A stretch of DNA of 64,000 nt, taken from positions 61,391,018 to 61,455,017 of the forward strand of contig CM045763.1 in the NCBI GenBank assembly GCA_025200525.1, given 5' to 3'. Shown piece by piece: positions 1-12,084 of the stretch. The DNA is from Camellia lanceoleosa. Lineage: Eukaryota > Streptophyta > Magnoliopsida > Ericales > Theaceae. Both the position numbers and the translations under genes were made by a program. The stretch's first letter is position 1. Every line of letters starts with the position of its first letter. The notes beneath the pieces are model-generated. The model saw nothing but the letters and a program-made list of their open reading frames with translations, was not told the origin of the DNA and made no database searches.

Positions 1-300
1 TAGGTAGTGGGTAGTGGTGGTGGGTAGGTAGTGGTGGATGGTGGTGACAGGTGGATGGTGAGTGGTGGTGGCAAGTAGGTGGCGGGTAGTGGTGGCGAGC
101 GGTGGATGGTAGTGGTAGGTGGCGGGTGGGTGGTGGTGGTGGCGAGGGGTGGGTGGTGGTGATGGCGAATGGGTGACAGGTGGCTGGTGGGTGGCTGGTG
201 GTGGTGGCAGGTGGTTGGTAAGTGATGGTGGTAGGTAGTGATGGGAGTGGGTGGTGGGTGGTGGTGACGGAAGACGGTGGTAGAAAATAGTGGCGGGTGC
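1..300. repeat. G-rich GGT/GTGG simple-sequence region
   Basis: Almost the whole stretch is built from irregular GGT, GGTGG, GGGTGGT and GGATGGT words on the plus strand, with very few C residues. It begins at the window edge, so its true left end is unseen. Closely spaced GG and GGG runs could form G-quadruplexes. I see no gene in it. Confidence 0.8.
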
Positions 301-617
301 TGGCTAATGTTGGGTAGTTAAAAAAAAAAAATTTGAAAACTAAAAATGAAAACACATTTTTTGTGTTTTCATTTTTTTGTCAAATTTATAAACTGAGACC
401 ACTGATTTATAAATCAAAACATTTACCAAACAAGTTTTTATTTGAGTTTTTAAAATTTTTGTAAATATAAATAGAAAACTGAAAACGTAAGTGTTACCAA
501 ACGGCACATTTCTATTCAAAATTTTAACAATAGATGATGAAAGAATTATATTCAAATATAAATTAAAGTTTGAGTACTTAATTGTTACAATTAAAAGATG
601 ATATATCAAAGTGAATT

Positions 618-775
618 TTGATTTGTTTGGGATGATCTAAATAAGTGTACTTTTTGACTTTTTATGAAATATGAGTTGGGTTTGCGTTGGGTTTGAAGTG
701 ATGTGTTAGAGAAGTGATATGACTTAAATAAGATAATGACTTTTTGACTTTTTTCAAACATGTCAAACGAACCCT
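618..775. mobile_element. Small Tourist/PIF-like MITE
   Basis: The left end (around TTTGTTTGGGATG) and right end (CAAACGAACCC, read in reverse) are imperfect terminal inverted repeats with the GTTTGG core common in plant Tourist-like MITEs. The interior has the AATAAGTGTAC and TTTTTGACTTTTT words that recur in the small elements near 7.4, 13.1, 16.1 and 44.7 kb. Boundaries are approximate. The rest of 300-1190 is AT-rich with no gene visible. Confidence 0.45.
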
Positions 776-1198
776 TAAATTTTGGAATATTTACCAATAA
801 ATCCTATCTCATAAACAGGTATTTTAATTAGTCACAAATTTTTTCTATTAATTTGTTAATTCCTATTAATGGAAAGTTTCTTTTCATGTGATCATATTTT
901 CAATTTTGGTAATATTTTGGTAGATGGCTATACCTTTTTATTAATGTGATATGTATGATGTGACATTCCAATGTGATAGGTATTAATGTGACACTCTAAT
1001 GTGACGGGTATAATGTAACACTCTAAAAAAATTAAAAATTTCTTAGTGTACTTTTTTCAAATATGACAACGTAACGGATATGATGTAACACTCTAAAAAT
1101 ACTAAAAATTCCTTAGTGTACATTTCTCAAATGTAATATGGAACACTCTAACGTGACGGGTATGATGTGATACTCCAAAAAAGCCTAAAAACTCCTTA

Positions 1199-1434
1199 GC
1201 CTCCGTTTGGGAAGTGGGTTGGCTCTTTGGCTTTTTGGCTCTTTTGGTTATATGAGCCTGGGCTCAAAAGCTTGATTTGGGAAGGGCTTTTTGGTTTTTT
1301 TGATTTTTTGACTTTCTTTTGTGAGAGAAGAGTGTAATGATTATGGGTTGGATGTGATTTTTTGTCTTTTGTGGCTCAAAATTGCTATTTTGTCTTTTGT
1401 GGCTCATTGAGCCAAATGAGCCCAATGAGCCACT
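1199..1434. mobile_element. Tourist-like MITE, family A copy 1
   Basis: It starts after TTA with GCCTCCGTTTGGG and has repeated GGCTCTTTGGC and GAGCCAAATGAGCC words forming inverted ends. The right terminus looks truncated compared with the copy at 7118-7365. The flanks (960-1190 and 1440-1620) hold a diffuse repeat with the recurrent phrases 'gtgacgggtatgatgtgacactc' cut in pieces and 'ccttagtgta', of unknown origin. Confidence 0.55.
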
Positions 1435-2012
1435 TCATAAATGTAACAACGTAGCAGATATGATATAACAACTCTTTAGTGTATTTTTTTCAAATATGAT
1501 GACGTGATGGGTATGATGTGACACTAAAAAATGCATTTCTTAGGTGGGTATGTTAAAAAATTCCTTAGTGTATTTTTTTTAAATGTGACACTTTAATGTG
1601 CTAGGCAAATAAGTCATTACACATCTAAAATAACTAAATGGATCAAAAAAAAAAAAAAAAAAAAAAAAGACTATATGAATCACAAACCTAAAATATGAAA
1701 CTTATTAATCAATCACCCTTTAATTTTTGCTCACAATTTTCTCTTTTAAGGTAGGGTCATATTGGACTTATCCTTTGTAGAATAAATTTTGAAAGTGCAT
1801 TGCAAAAACATGTGTATCAAAATGAAACCTAATACATCCAAATTTACGAATTATCCTAAGGGAAAAAAATTATTGCAAAACAACTAAATTATTTTTATTT
1901 CCATGATTTTAATACAAATATTCCCTTCTTAAAATAAAAAAATAAAAAAAGTTCTCTTGGTCAGTATACAAGGTTGATACATTAGCACCTAATTACAGAG
2001 GATATTAAAATA

Positions 2013-2700
2013 TTCCTTCCATCCCAAAATATTAGTCTCTCATTTTATCTTTTATTATTTTAAAATATTAGTCTATTTTTAAAAATTAATGACCAAAATA
2101 ATATAAATTTTCTATTTTGTCATTCTTTTAAATTTATTAACATTAACATTTTTAAAGTGTAATAATTGTACTATTAAAGGATAGTTTTGAAAAGCTAATC
2201 AGTGTGTTTGGTTTAAATTTTTTGGATGAAATTTTTTAAAAATTGAGTTTTTTTGTTTTCGTATTTTTTTTTTGTTTTTAGTGAATATTTTTAAAATTTT
2301 AAATATTTTTTTTTACTTTTTTAGATGCACCTTACTTAGATGTATCTAAAAAGTAAAAAATTTGTGAAAAAATATTTTAAAAAATTAATAAATACATAAA
2401 AATATAAAAAATATATTGAATTGTCGTATTTTTTTTATATTTTTGGTATTTTTGGTATTGAGTGAATTTTTAAAAGGTTATTTTCATATTTTTTTTTTTT
2501 ACTTTTTAAGTATATTTATATTAAGTATGTCTAAAAAGTAAAAAAAATAATTAAAATATTTAAAAAATTTAGTAAAAATAAAAAAAATATGAAAAATAAA
2601 AAAATAGAATTTTTTCAAAAAATATTTTAAAAAAACTCTGATTAAGCAAAGTGAATGTTTTTAAAGTATAATTATTATACTATAAAAAAGATCAAGGGAT
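2013..2700. mobile_element. Stowaway-like remnant interrupted by another MITE
   Basis: The left end TTCCTTCCATCCCAAAATA followed by TTAGTC matches the Tc1/mariner Stowaway-like ends seen at 21355 and 39744. The interior shares phrases with those two copies. At about 2201-2640 it is split by a different AT-rich MITE. The right terminus is not recognisable, so this copy is incomplete. Confidence 0.55.
2201..2640. mobile_element. AT-rich MITE, family Y copy 1
   Basis: This AT-rich unit carries the diagnostic word AGATGCACCTTACTTAGATG and later AAGTATATTTATATTAAGTA. The same two words occur in the same order or inverted at 17.8-18.2, 23.4-23.7 and 24.1-24.6 kb. It sits inside the Stowaway-like remnant, so it inserted later. 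The DNA from 2700 to 3180 is AT-rich and I see nothing else in it. Confidence 0.55.
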
Positions 2701-3186
2701 TATTTGGGATAAGCTAAATAAATATATTTTTATCTTTTTATAAAAAAATGTATAAAAAATTAAAAAAATAATGTGATAAAAAAAAAATAAAAAATATATA
2801 ATTATTTTGAATAACTAAATTTGGCCTAAAGTGTGGTCTTAGCAGAAGATGGGTACTGATGTAGCCTGACTTTTTTTTCACTTTTTTTTTTTTGTCAATC
2901 AAAAAAATATTGATTATTAAAAGGTTATGAGGTTTTTTTTTTATTCCTTTGACTTTCTTACATGTTTAGTTGAATTGCTTTTGACATTTACACTAGTGCA
3001 CATGCTAGGAGGATATTATTGCAAGTCTAAAAACCTATTCTAAAATTTTAGGCTACGGTATTCAATACATCTTCAGAATAGGCAACAAAAGTGCAAATGA
3101 TTTGGCAAACTTAGGGTTTAATCACCCAGTACCTTTTTTTTTGTTTGGCAGTGACTTCGGTCCAGTTTAAGATTGGGTTATATTAT

Positions 3187-3515
3187 ATTGTTGAGTTTAT
3201 AGGGATTTATTACAAGTTTTGTTTTGATAATTTAAATTGTTTAATGTGTAGAACTCGTAGAATATTATATACTTATAAAAAATCACGTTAATCGGATATC
3301 GATAGCTATGTGAATAAAATAGTTTTTTTATCAACCGTTAATTTTTTCACTATTCATTTTTTTTATACAAAACTGATTTGATCACATAGCTATTGATATC
3401 CGATCAACGTGATTTTTTACAGACATGTAGTACTCGACGAGTTCTACACGTTGACGATTCAGATTATCAAAACGGGTCCAAAAAATGAACCTCATGAGCC
3501 GAGCTGGACGGGTCT
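3187..3515. mobile_element. Palindromic fold-back element, family P copy 1
   Basis: Two arms around a centre near 3345 are inverted copies of each other. The left arm has AAAAATCACGTTAATCGGAT and ATCGATAGCTATGTGA; the right arm has TCACATAGCTATTGATATCC then GATCAACGTGATTTTTTACA. Five other copies occur in this window, at 4.2, 5.8, 21.6, 44.2 and, degraded, 45.8 kb. Confidence 0.7.
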
Positions 3516-3653
3516 AGTCTTGATCTTTACTTGAGACAAGCTAGACCCTTTTTGTTTTTCTTAATGACCTTCCTACTGAGGTTGTAAGTGTGCTTGTTCG
3601 AGACATATTAGGGTCATCCTTCGTTTGTCAAGGCAATATGCCTTAACTTTATT

Positions 3654-4034
3654 GACCCGGTTGTTTTCAGAAATAGAATAAAAAAAAATTAATAGTGAGG
3701 AGATTAATAGTGAGAAAATTGATAGTGAGGAGATTAAGTAAAGTTATGTTTATTTTGATGATAGTTGTTAATGTAGGAATTGTTAAATTATTTTTATATA
3801 AAATAAATAAAAAAATACAAAACCATTAAACGTTAATGTTTTAAAAAAAAATCCAACATGTAAAAAAATTTTAAAAAATAAAAATAAAATAAATAAAATA
3901 ATGATTTTTACTTAACAAAAAATATAAAAAATTAAACATTAATGTTAAAAAAAAATACCCGACATGTAAAAAATAAAATAATAAATAAATAAAAATAAAA
4001 AATTTCTAGTCCATCGGACTATTTTTCTAATACC
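3654..4034. mobile_element. Tourist-like MITE fragment (family T, inverted)
   Basis: It begins GACCCGGTTGTTTTCAGAAA and continues with AATAGTGAGGAGATTAATAG and related words. This is the reverse complement of the right two thirds of the complete element at 14625-15020. It ends near TCCATCGGACTATTTTTCT, so the other terminus is missing. Confidence 0.55.
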
Positions 4035-4217
4035 ATGTCCTAGAGACCCATTCGAATATCATCTGCAAGGTCTATTTTAAGCCCTTCGGCTTAGCAGTCC
4101 CTTCTTCAACTTTGTAAACAAACAGCACATATTAAATGAGACTCACAGCTATCCTAATTCCAATCCCTCTCTCATACCCTCGGCTGTTTCTTTCTTTTTG
4201 AATCGGATAAAAAAAAA

Positions 4218-4575
4218 AAATCTAGATTGGAGGGTTCAATCCGGATTATTTTTTTTTATCTTTTTTTGATAATTTAAATAGTTCACCTTTTAAAGATTAT
4301 TAGGTATATTATTCTTGTAAAAAATCATATTGATCGGATAATAAATACTATGTATTCGGATCATTTTTTTATGAATCATTAATTTTCTGACTTTCTATTT
4401 TTTTAGACAAAAGTGATCCGAATACATAGTATCCGTTATCCAATTGATGTGATTTTTTACAGTGATAATGTACTCAATATATTCTAAAATATAAACAGTT
4501 CAAATTATCGAAAAAGGGTCCAAAAATGAACCCAATGAGCCGAACTAGATCAGACTGTTCCAGATCTAAACTAAT
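4218..4575. mobile_element. Palindromic fold-back element, family P copy 2
   Basis: The inverted arms carry AAAAATCATATTGATCGGAT and ACTATGTATTCGGATCA on the left, and TGATCCGAATACATAGTAT then CAATTGATGTGATTTTTTAC on the right. The stem sequence differs from copy 1, yet both arms still pair with each other. Confidence 0.65.
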
Positions 4576-4846
4576 ACCGTCTAGGAAATTTTCCATCTAT
4601 AAGGTAGGTGCAGATATATTTTACTTTTTAATATATTTATATTAGATAGATTTAAAAAATAAAAATATTTTATTAAAATATAAAAAAGATTAAAAATAAC
4701 AAAACAGGGAAAATAAAAATTTAAAAGCTAGTTTTGAAAATTTAAAATCAAACAAATTAAATAATTCCATAATTTGATCATTTTATTGCCTCAAATTGTA
4801 TGCATTTTTTAGAAACATCAGATACTACAATGCTATGTTAATCAAG

Positions 4847-4877
<31 letters not shown>

Positions 4878-4890
4878 ATTTGATGTGTTA

Positions 4891-5354
4891 GACCATCTCT
4901 AATGGTTCACCAAATGTTTCATCAAATTTAAATTTGATGAAAAATTTATTTTTTTGTTGCTCCAATTGTTTACCAAATCTTTCATCAAATCCAGGATGAA
5001 ACTTATCTTTCATCAAATTGAGGATCGATGTGTCTTTCATCAAATTATTGTTTATAACCGTTAGATTTTCACTATCAGATGTCCCTCCAGATGACCACAT
5101 CAAGGCAAAAATTTGTGAAAAATCAATTGACTGCCTAGACATCCTCCCGATCGTCTATCTGGTTGACCACTTCAAGACAAAAATTTGTGAAAAATTTAAC
5201 TGGCCGGTCGACTGGCTAGACATCCATTTGGTCGTCCACCCGATCGACTGGTATTCTAATGAAACTTCAAAAACCTTTGTTGAAACACTTGATATCAAAT
5301 TGATATTTTATTCAAATTTAATGAAAATTTTGAAACACCATTAAAAATGTCTTT
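4891..5354. mobile_element. MITE with GACCATCTCTAATGG ends
   Basis: The left end GACCATCTCTAATGG pairs imperfectly with the right end CCATTAAAAATGTCTTTA. 'Gagcatctccaatgg'-type ends are common in plant Mutator-like MITEs. The two open frames inside (84 and 108 codons on opposite strands) follow from the inverted repeat, and I do not call them genes. Confidence 0.6.
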
Positions 5355-5784
5355 AATGTCGTATTAGTTTACTGGACACCAACTTTTGAGTCATTTACTA
5401 ATGTAATATTAACACATCATATTGTGATAAACAAATTTGATAAACATGACATTAGTATTGTTTCTCCACATAACATACAACATGGTAGGAAAAAAAAAAA
5501 TGTATCTATATATATATATTACTTTTGTTTAGTTTTATAGTTTTAGTAGTAGGAGATAGAGAAAAGCACTTTGGGTAATGTTTAGTTCTCGGGTGGTATA
5601 GGACATGATAAGTTACTTTGGAATGAATTATCTTGAAGGGAGTAAACTTCATCCGTCAGCGATGAAAGCCTTGGCACAGGATAGGCTAGCTCTGGGCAAA
5701 TTTATCTCACTTATATTTTAATAAAATAGAGTAAATATTAGATATAGGATCTTACTTATTTCTAGTTTGAAATCAAATTAGAGT

Positions 5785-6062
5785 GTATTGTTAGATCCGT
5801 GAGATTTATTGCAAGTCTAATTTCGATGATTCAAATCGTTCAATATGTAAAACTCATTGAGTACTTTATTCTTACAAAAAATCACATTGATTAAACATCG
5901 ATAGTCACTTGTTAACAAAAATATATTTTGATCAAATGGCTATCAATATTAGATCAATGTGATTTTTTTATGAATGGAATACTCGACGAGTTTTACACTT
6001 TCAACCGTTCGAATTATCAAAATTGGACACATGGTGAGCCTTAAGACTCAAACAACACTGTC
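5785..6062. mobile_element. Palindromic fold-back element, family P copy 3
   Basis: The inverted arms carry AAAAAATCACATTGATTAAA on the left and GATCAATGTGATTTTTTTAT on the right, with TTTTGATCAAATGGCTATCA near the centre. Ends are approximate. The stretch 6063-7110 is AT-rich non-coding DNA with GA-rich patches near 7020-7095; I see no gene in it. Confidence 0.6.
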
Positions 6063-7117
6063 CACTCTATTTTGTGAACTGAAGACAATTTGAATCTAAC
6101 AGTGAAATCACATAACAATATCATCAATTAATTAAGAATCTCACATTGCAACAATGAAGATTAGGTGATTAGATTAGCGGGAGACATAAATGTCCATCTA
6201 ATCTCATTTGCTATTTTATTGACGGGTGACATGAAGTAATATTGTATCACTATTATATTTAATATTTATTTAATAAAAAAATCTCTAAAATAAATTAAAT
6301 AAACACAAAATGTAAACTAAAAACATTAATTTTATCCCTAGTTAAAATACTCCTCCATTCTTTTACAAAAAATGATATATAAATCTACTTTCTAGACTTA
6401 TTTTTTAAACCTAATGATGTGTAGGTTATATAATTGATTAATGATTGAGAAGATAGGAGAGAAAATATTATTTTAAATATTCTAATTAATTATCACATAA
6501 TTAAATTTGAAAATTGAATGTAATTTTTGAACTTGTACAATAATGTCATACAAGTCCTTTTATTTGCAAACCAAACATACCTTATGGAGACAAAAGCCAA
6601 GGAAAATAAAAATCAAACAAAATCGTACCTAAAAAATTTGAGAGAGACAAGATAAGCACAAAACTATTTAATACGATTGATGAGGAGGCACAATAAAGAA
6701 AGAAACACATGAGGAAGTATTACAAATAAATGAAAAAAAGAAATCAATCTCAATCTCTTTCAAGCCAGATTTCAGTGGATATAAAAATAATTAAAATCTC
6801 AGTACTTCCCACTTGTTTGGCTCTGCTCACTTGCCAGCTATGAATCTCTCCTGCGCGTTTGCTTGGTCAATTAAATCTATGATTATGCCACATGTACAAT
6901 CTAGCCCTTTAACCATTTTAAGACCCATAAAACCTTTTGAATAAAGGTTGGGACCCCCTTTGGGGGTCACCCCCTTTACCTCTTTTATCACGTGGCAAGA
7001 GGTGATTGGAGGAGCAGGAAAAAAAAGAAAAAGAAAAAAAAAAGGTAACCAATGAGAGAGAGAGGGGTCCAAAGGGGGTCCTAAAAAGGGGGGATGAATC
7101 ATTGTTGAAACCTTTTA

Positions 7118-7365
7118 GCCTCCCTTTGAAAGTGGATTAGCTTTTTAATTTTTTGATTTTTTTGGTTATATGGGCTTAGGCTCAAAAACTTGGTTTGAGA
7201 AAGGTTTTTTGGCTTTTTAACTTTTTAAATTTTTTTTGTGAGAGAAAAATGTAATGATTATGAGTTGGATGTGATATTTTGTCTGTTGTGGCTCAAAGAA
7301 CCTATTCTGTCTTTTGTGGCTCAAAGAGCCAAAAAAGCCCCAAAGAGCCTTTGCCAAACGAGCCC
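7118..7365. mobile_element. Tourist-like MITE, family A copy 2
   Basis: The element runs from GCCTCCCTTTGAAAG to CCAAACGAGCCC and is flanked on both sides by TTA (7115-7117 and 7366-7368), the target duplication expected of PIF/Harbinger elements. Ends and interior match copy 1 at 1199, including repeated GGCTCAAAGAGCC words. Confidence 0.65.
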
Positions 7366-7403
7366 TTAGTTGTACATTGCACCTCTTTACATTGTTCACT
7401 TAA

Positions 7404-7587
7404 GGTGATTTGAGATGCTTTAAATAAGTATATTTTTTTAATTCATATAAAATATAGATTGGGTATGGTTTGGATTTGAAGTGATGTGATAGAGAGATGA
7501 TGTAACTTAAATAAGATGATATGACTTAAATAAGATAGTGATTTTTTTGACTTTTTAACTTTTTTAATATATGCCAAACAAGGAATA
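7404..7587. mobile_element. Small Tourist-like MITE
   Basis: It is flanked by TAA on the left and has GGTGATTTGAGATGC and GCCAAACAAGG as weak inverted ends. The interior contains AATAAGTATATTTTTTTAA and ATGACTTAAATAAGAT words shared with the unit at 618-775. From 7590 to 8815 there is only AT-rich sequence with a short GGAT microsatellite (about 7640) and TA repeats (about 7690). Confidence 0.4.
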
Positions 7588-8817
7588 AGTGGTTTTTTTT
7601 TTTTTTTTCGCCATGTTGTCATTTTCTTCTCTTGTAGGGATGGATGGATGGATGGAAGGAGCTCATAGGGGGATCCTCATTTTAAAGTAAAATATATATA
7701 TATATATATCTTAAATATAGTAGTATTAATGATCAATATCTATAAATTATATAAATTTGTCCCTCCAAGATTTTTTTGAAAAATTTAGTAGTTGTCTTAA
7801 AATTTCTTTAACTCAGTTTGCATTTTCAAGTTTCATTACTTACTATTCAAATCTAGGTATTTTTCTTTTTCTCCCTACTTTCCTTTTCTTTTTTTTTTAA
7901 TCGGTTCTTCATGTTATCTTCTTGTTCTTTTTTGCCTTAATTTTTTCTTTTATTTTTTTTGTTATTTCAATAATCTCTTCAACTCAATCACCATTTTCAA
8001 ATTTTCTTCCTCTTTTTATGGGTTTAAATTTTGGAACAATTACTTTGTGCACTATACCAAATATTAACCTATTTTTCTCCTCCTAAACACATATTAATGT
8101 GTACAATTTAAGTACAGTTTTTTAGCCAACTCTATTTGATGATATTTAAGACTCGATTTGGTTTTATTTGATTTGGTTCTCCATCTCTATTTCAAAGTTT
8201 CTTCTACTTTCAGTTCTTCCACTTCTTTCTTGTTCTCTATTACAGTTCTCTCTTTCTTATTTTCCTTTCTTCTTCTTCTTCTAATAAATGCCCTTAATTT
8301 AATATTAACTTTTTGAATATCAATATTCAAATTGCAAAAGATTGCACCAATCACGACTCTCATATTCGTTGGCTTTATTGTAAATTTGTGATGGTCATTT
8401 TTCGATATTAATAGAGTTTGTGGTAATTTAAGCTATTCAAAGATGCTATCAATGTCGATATAGATATTAAAAAAAGAAAAAGAAAAAATTATAATTAGTG
8501 TTACTTTCAAAAATTAATTATAGCTTTATAAAAAAATTTAAAATTTTAATTATTAACATTTATCAAATTTATCATTAAATGTAATTTTTTAAAAATATAT
8601 AAAATGTGTAAAAATAAGGTTTGTTTAGAAGTGACTTTTTAATTAAAATATAAGTTAAAAGCATAAAAAATATTTGAGAATTACTTTTTTAACCTTTAAA
8701 AAATAAAGAAAAAAAAATTATATATCTTTTTGACTTTTTAACTTCTTAATAATTTCTCAATTAAAATATAATATTTTCAAACAAGAAGTAGATAAGATTA
8801 TTTGAGAATATATATAT

Positions 8818-9312
8818 GGGGGGTATTTGGTGGGATTTTTTTGAGCCAACTTATGACTTCTAGTTTAAAAAGTTATTTTGGATTGTTTGATTAAACTTAT
8901 TTCAAGCACCTTCTGATTCTAACAACTTATTTTAAGTCAAAAAAACTGATTCTGAGAAGCTGCTTGCCTCTTACTTCTGATTATGAACTTCTGTTGTGGA
9001 CATGTTAATTCACAGTTATACTCTTAGATTTTTTTATTTTTTATTTTTTTAAAAATAGAAGAAAAACCCAAATAGATTATGGAATATTATTATTATTTTT
9101 TGTGAGAAATATAGACAAATAGTGAATAATAAAAAATAAAAATTAATTGAAAAAACTACTTCACAGTTTATTTAACAAACACTGCTCAACAACTTAAACT
9201 TATAATTTAATAATTACACCAAATAAATTAACAATAACTAATTAAAATTATAATTTATAATCTATTAAAATATAATTTATAATCTGTTCTAACAATTATA
9301 CCAAGCAGGACC
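8818..9312. mobile_element. Possible MITE with GGT-rich ends
   Basis: The left end GGGGGTATTTGGTGGGATT and the right end ATTATACCAAGCAGGACC are weakly complementary inverted termini. The interior is AT-rich with no coding potential. The call rests on the ends alone. From 9313 to about 10500 the sequence is AT-rich upstream DNA with no feature I can name. Confidence 0.35.
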
Positions 9313-10595
9313 ATAATCCAACTCAACCAAACGTCATATTATAAGCAAAAGTGAGAACACTGGGACCCAAAGGTTTCAACTTTGCCACTGGTCAGCAGTA
9401 AGAGTGGAAGTAGCATAAAAAACTTTTGTGCTTTTTATTATTACAAAATATTAAAAAAACAAAGAAGAAAAAAAAAAAAACGTTTTCATTACTACTGCTG
9501 CTATAACTCTTTCATTTTTTTTTCTTGAATTAATTTCACTTTTATTTAATAAATTATTATATTTTTAATTTTATTCTTAAATTATCAAAAATGGTAAAAT
9601 CCTTAATTTGATAGGTAAATAAATAATTTTAAAATTTAGATAATATAAATCATACGACTAAACACCCATTAAATTAGGTGTAGTTACGAGTTGGTCTTGT
9701 GGACTAAATTTTTTTATTTAACTTTCAGTGTAAATTATTTTTAAAAAATACATTTCAACTAGGCACAGTTCCAATATCATATTTCAATACACAACTCAAG
9801 TAAATTAAAAATAAATCAAAATTCATAAGCAAAAACTAAAATGTCTAAATTATTTATTATTTTAATAAATTTATCTATATCATTATCAATATATCAAATG
9901 ATCCCAAAAAAATTTCATTATCAAAATGAGAGGCAAATACGTTAAAGAAAAAACTTAGAATTTGTGAGTAAACAAATCCAATCAATACATGTTCAAAAAA
10001 GAAATAGATAAATCTAACCAATAAGACTTACGAAGTAATAATCCCTTAAATTCTTAGTGATGGAAGTGCAATTTATTCAAAATAGTAAAAAATAAATAAA
10101 AAATGAAAGTTTTATTGTATCATTTAAATTTCTTAAAAGGAAAAATAGTGAAACGTCTATTCTTAACTTTGGATAGTAGGAGGATCCAATATGTTTTTAT
10201 TTATTTATTAAGGTCTCTCAACACTATTATTAAACAAATTTTAACTCATTATAGAGAAATTTATCTATAAAAATAGTGAGAGATCCTATTTATTATGAAA
10301 ATATTACATATGATTTATTTTATAAAATTCTAATAATAGGAAATCTCTATTTAAAATTCAATTTTTTTAATATAAAATTAGGTTTCCACGAATATTAATT
10401 ATAATTTGATCACATAAACATAAATTAAAACTTGACAAACTACATAAACAAAATTGATATTGAAATGAAAAAATTGTATTAATTTAAGGGGTAAAAACGA
10501 ATTTAATTAATTAAGTATTTTGCTTTTTCCCTTGCACCTTTTTGTGTCCCTCGTGATACCACGCGTCTCCCTTTACAAAAACACACTACCCCTCC

Positions 10596-10635
10596 TCCCC
10601 CCCTCTCTCTCTCTATCTCTCTCTGTCTCTCTCTC
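10596..10635 (+). promoter_or_regulatory. CT-rich tract in the presumed leader of the kinase gene
   Basis: A nearly pure pyrimidine CT tract ends immediately before an ATG at 10636 and about 140 bases before the kinase start codon. CT microsatellites and Y-patches of this kind are typical of plant core promoters and 5' leaders. No convincing TATA box lies 30 bases upstream, so I do not place a transcription start. Confidence 0.5.
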
Positions 10636-10722
10636 ATGGCTTGTCGCCGGAAAATCACTTCTGGGTCCGTCCAAAGTCGCCACCACAGACAACCACCACC
10701 ACCACTTCAAGCCCACAACTAA
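10636..10722 (+). CDS. Candidate upstream ORF, 28 codons
   Basis: An ATG directly after the CT tract opens a 28-codon frame (MACRRKITSG... rich in Gln, His and Pro) ending in TAA at 10720-10722, 50 bases before the kinase ATG. If transcription starts upstream of the CT tract, scanning ribosomes would meet this ATG first and kinase translation could be reduced. I recognise no conserved peptide. Its relevance depends wholly on the unmapped transcription start, so it is a candidate only. Confidence 0.3.
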   Translation: MACRRKITSGSVQSRHHRQPPPPLQAHN

Positions 10723-10772
10723 GCCCAAAAAAACCCATTCTCCCATTATAAAAATACAAAAAAACAAAATCA

Positions 10773-12078
10773 ATGGAATACAAGTTTGTTGTTACTGGTT
10801 TCTGGGTTGTTCTTCTTGTGTTGTTGGCGTTACTGAGTCACCGAGTCGACTCTGAGCCGACTCAGGACAAGCAAGCTCTCCTTGCATTCATTTCTCAAAT
10901 CCCTCACGCCAATCGCCTCCAATGGAACGCCTCCGACTCGGCCTGCAACTGGGTCGGCGTCGTCTGCGACTCGAATCGCTCCTTCGTCTTTTCTCTCCGC
11001 CTTCCAGCCGCCGGACTCGTGGGTCAGATTCCGGCCAACACGATCGGAAATCTGACCCAACTCCGAATCCTCAGCCTCCGTGCCAATCGTCTCTCCGGCC
11101 AAATTCCCTCCGATTTCTCCAATCTCAAGCTCCTCCGAAGCCTCTATTTACAGAATAACAAATTCTCTGGCGAGTTTCCGGCGAGTATCCCCGAGTTAAC
11201 TCGGTTGAACCGTTTAGATCTCTCTAACAACAACTTCACTGGTTCAATTCCATATTCTATCAGCAATCTGACCCAGTTGTCTGGTCTTTTGTTGGAGAAC
11301 AATGGCTTCACTGGTACTCTCCCAAGCATCAGCAATTTAAGCTTGGTAAACTTCAATGTCTCTTACAATCGTCTCACCGGTTCAATCCCTGCGTCTCTGT
11401 CGAAATTCCCGGCGAGCTCATTCGCCGGAAACCTCGCTCTCTGCGGCGGACCATTGCCACCTTGCAACCCATTCTTCCCCTCACCATCCCCATCACCATC
11501 TTCAATTCCAGTACCACACCAAAACCCACCACCAAAAAACCCCAAAAAGCTCTCAAAAGCCGCCATTATCGGTATCTCAGTCGGATCAGCAGTGCTTCTC
11601 CTTGTACTGCTCCTAATTCTCATCCTCTGTTTACGAAAGAGCAGGGGAAAGGCGGCGAAAACCCAGAAACCACCGGCGACGGCGCGCTCAGCGGCGGTGG
11701 CGGAGGCAGGGACGTCGTCGTCGAAGGATGACATTACAGGTGGGTCAGGAGAAGGAGAGAGAAACAAGCTAGTGTTCTTCCAAGGTGGGATTTATAGCTT
11801 CGATTTGGAGGATCTGCTGAGGGCTTCGGCGGAGGTGTTGGGGAAAGGGAGTGTAGGGACGTCGTACAAGGCGGTGCTGGAGGAAGGGACGACGGTGGTG
11901 GTGAAGAGATTGAAAGATGTGGTGGTCAATAAGAAAGAATTCGAAATGCACTTGGATGCTTTGGGGAAGATCAAGCATGATAATGTCGTGCCTCTCAGAG
12001 CTTATTATTATTCTAAGGATGAGAAATTGCTTGTCTCTGATTACATGTCTGCTGGTAGCTTGTCTGCTCTTCTCCATG
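10773..12078 (+). CDS. LRR receptor-like kinase (At2g26730-like), exon 1
   Basis: Exon 1 encodes residues 1-435 and the first base of codon 436 of a 657-residue single-pass membrane receptor. In order: an N-terminal signal peptide (about 1-27, hydrophobic [10 protein letters not shown]); an LRRNT-type domain with CNWVGVVC near 58; about five leucine-rich repeats (85-215); a Ser/Pro-rich segment (233-258); a transmembrane helix (about 263-287); and a cytoplasmic segment leading into the kinase N-lobe. The glycine loop GKGSVG is at 357-362 and the ATP-binding lysine (VVVKR) is K378. The start is the first ATG giving a signal peptide. The exon ends at a GTATGT donor, phase 1. The family acts at the plasma membrane, and several members are thought to signal without kinase activity. 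The longer open frame reading into the intron CT repeat is not coding. Confidence 0.92.
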
Positions 12079-12081
12079 GTA

Positions 12082-12084
<3 letters not shown>

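Noticed and set aside
4888..5344. Two overlapping frames of 84 and 108 codons on opposite strands
   Set aside because: They coincide with a MITE and reflect its inverted-repeat structure.
11363..11767. 134-codon open frame antisense to the kinase gene
   Set aside because: It mirrors GC-rich coding DNA of the receptor exon, is Pro/Gly-biased and resembles no protein family.
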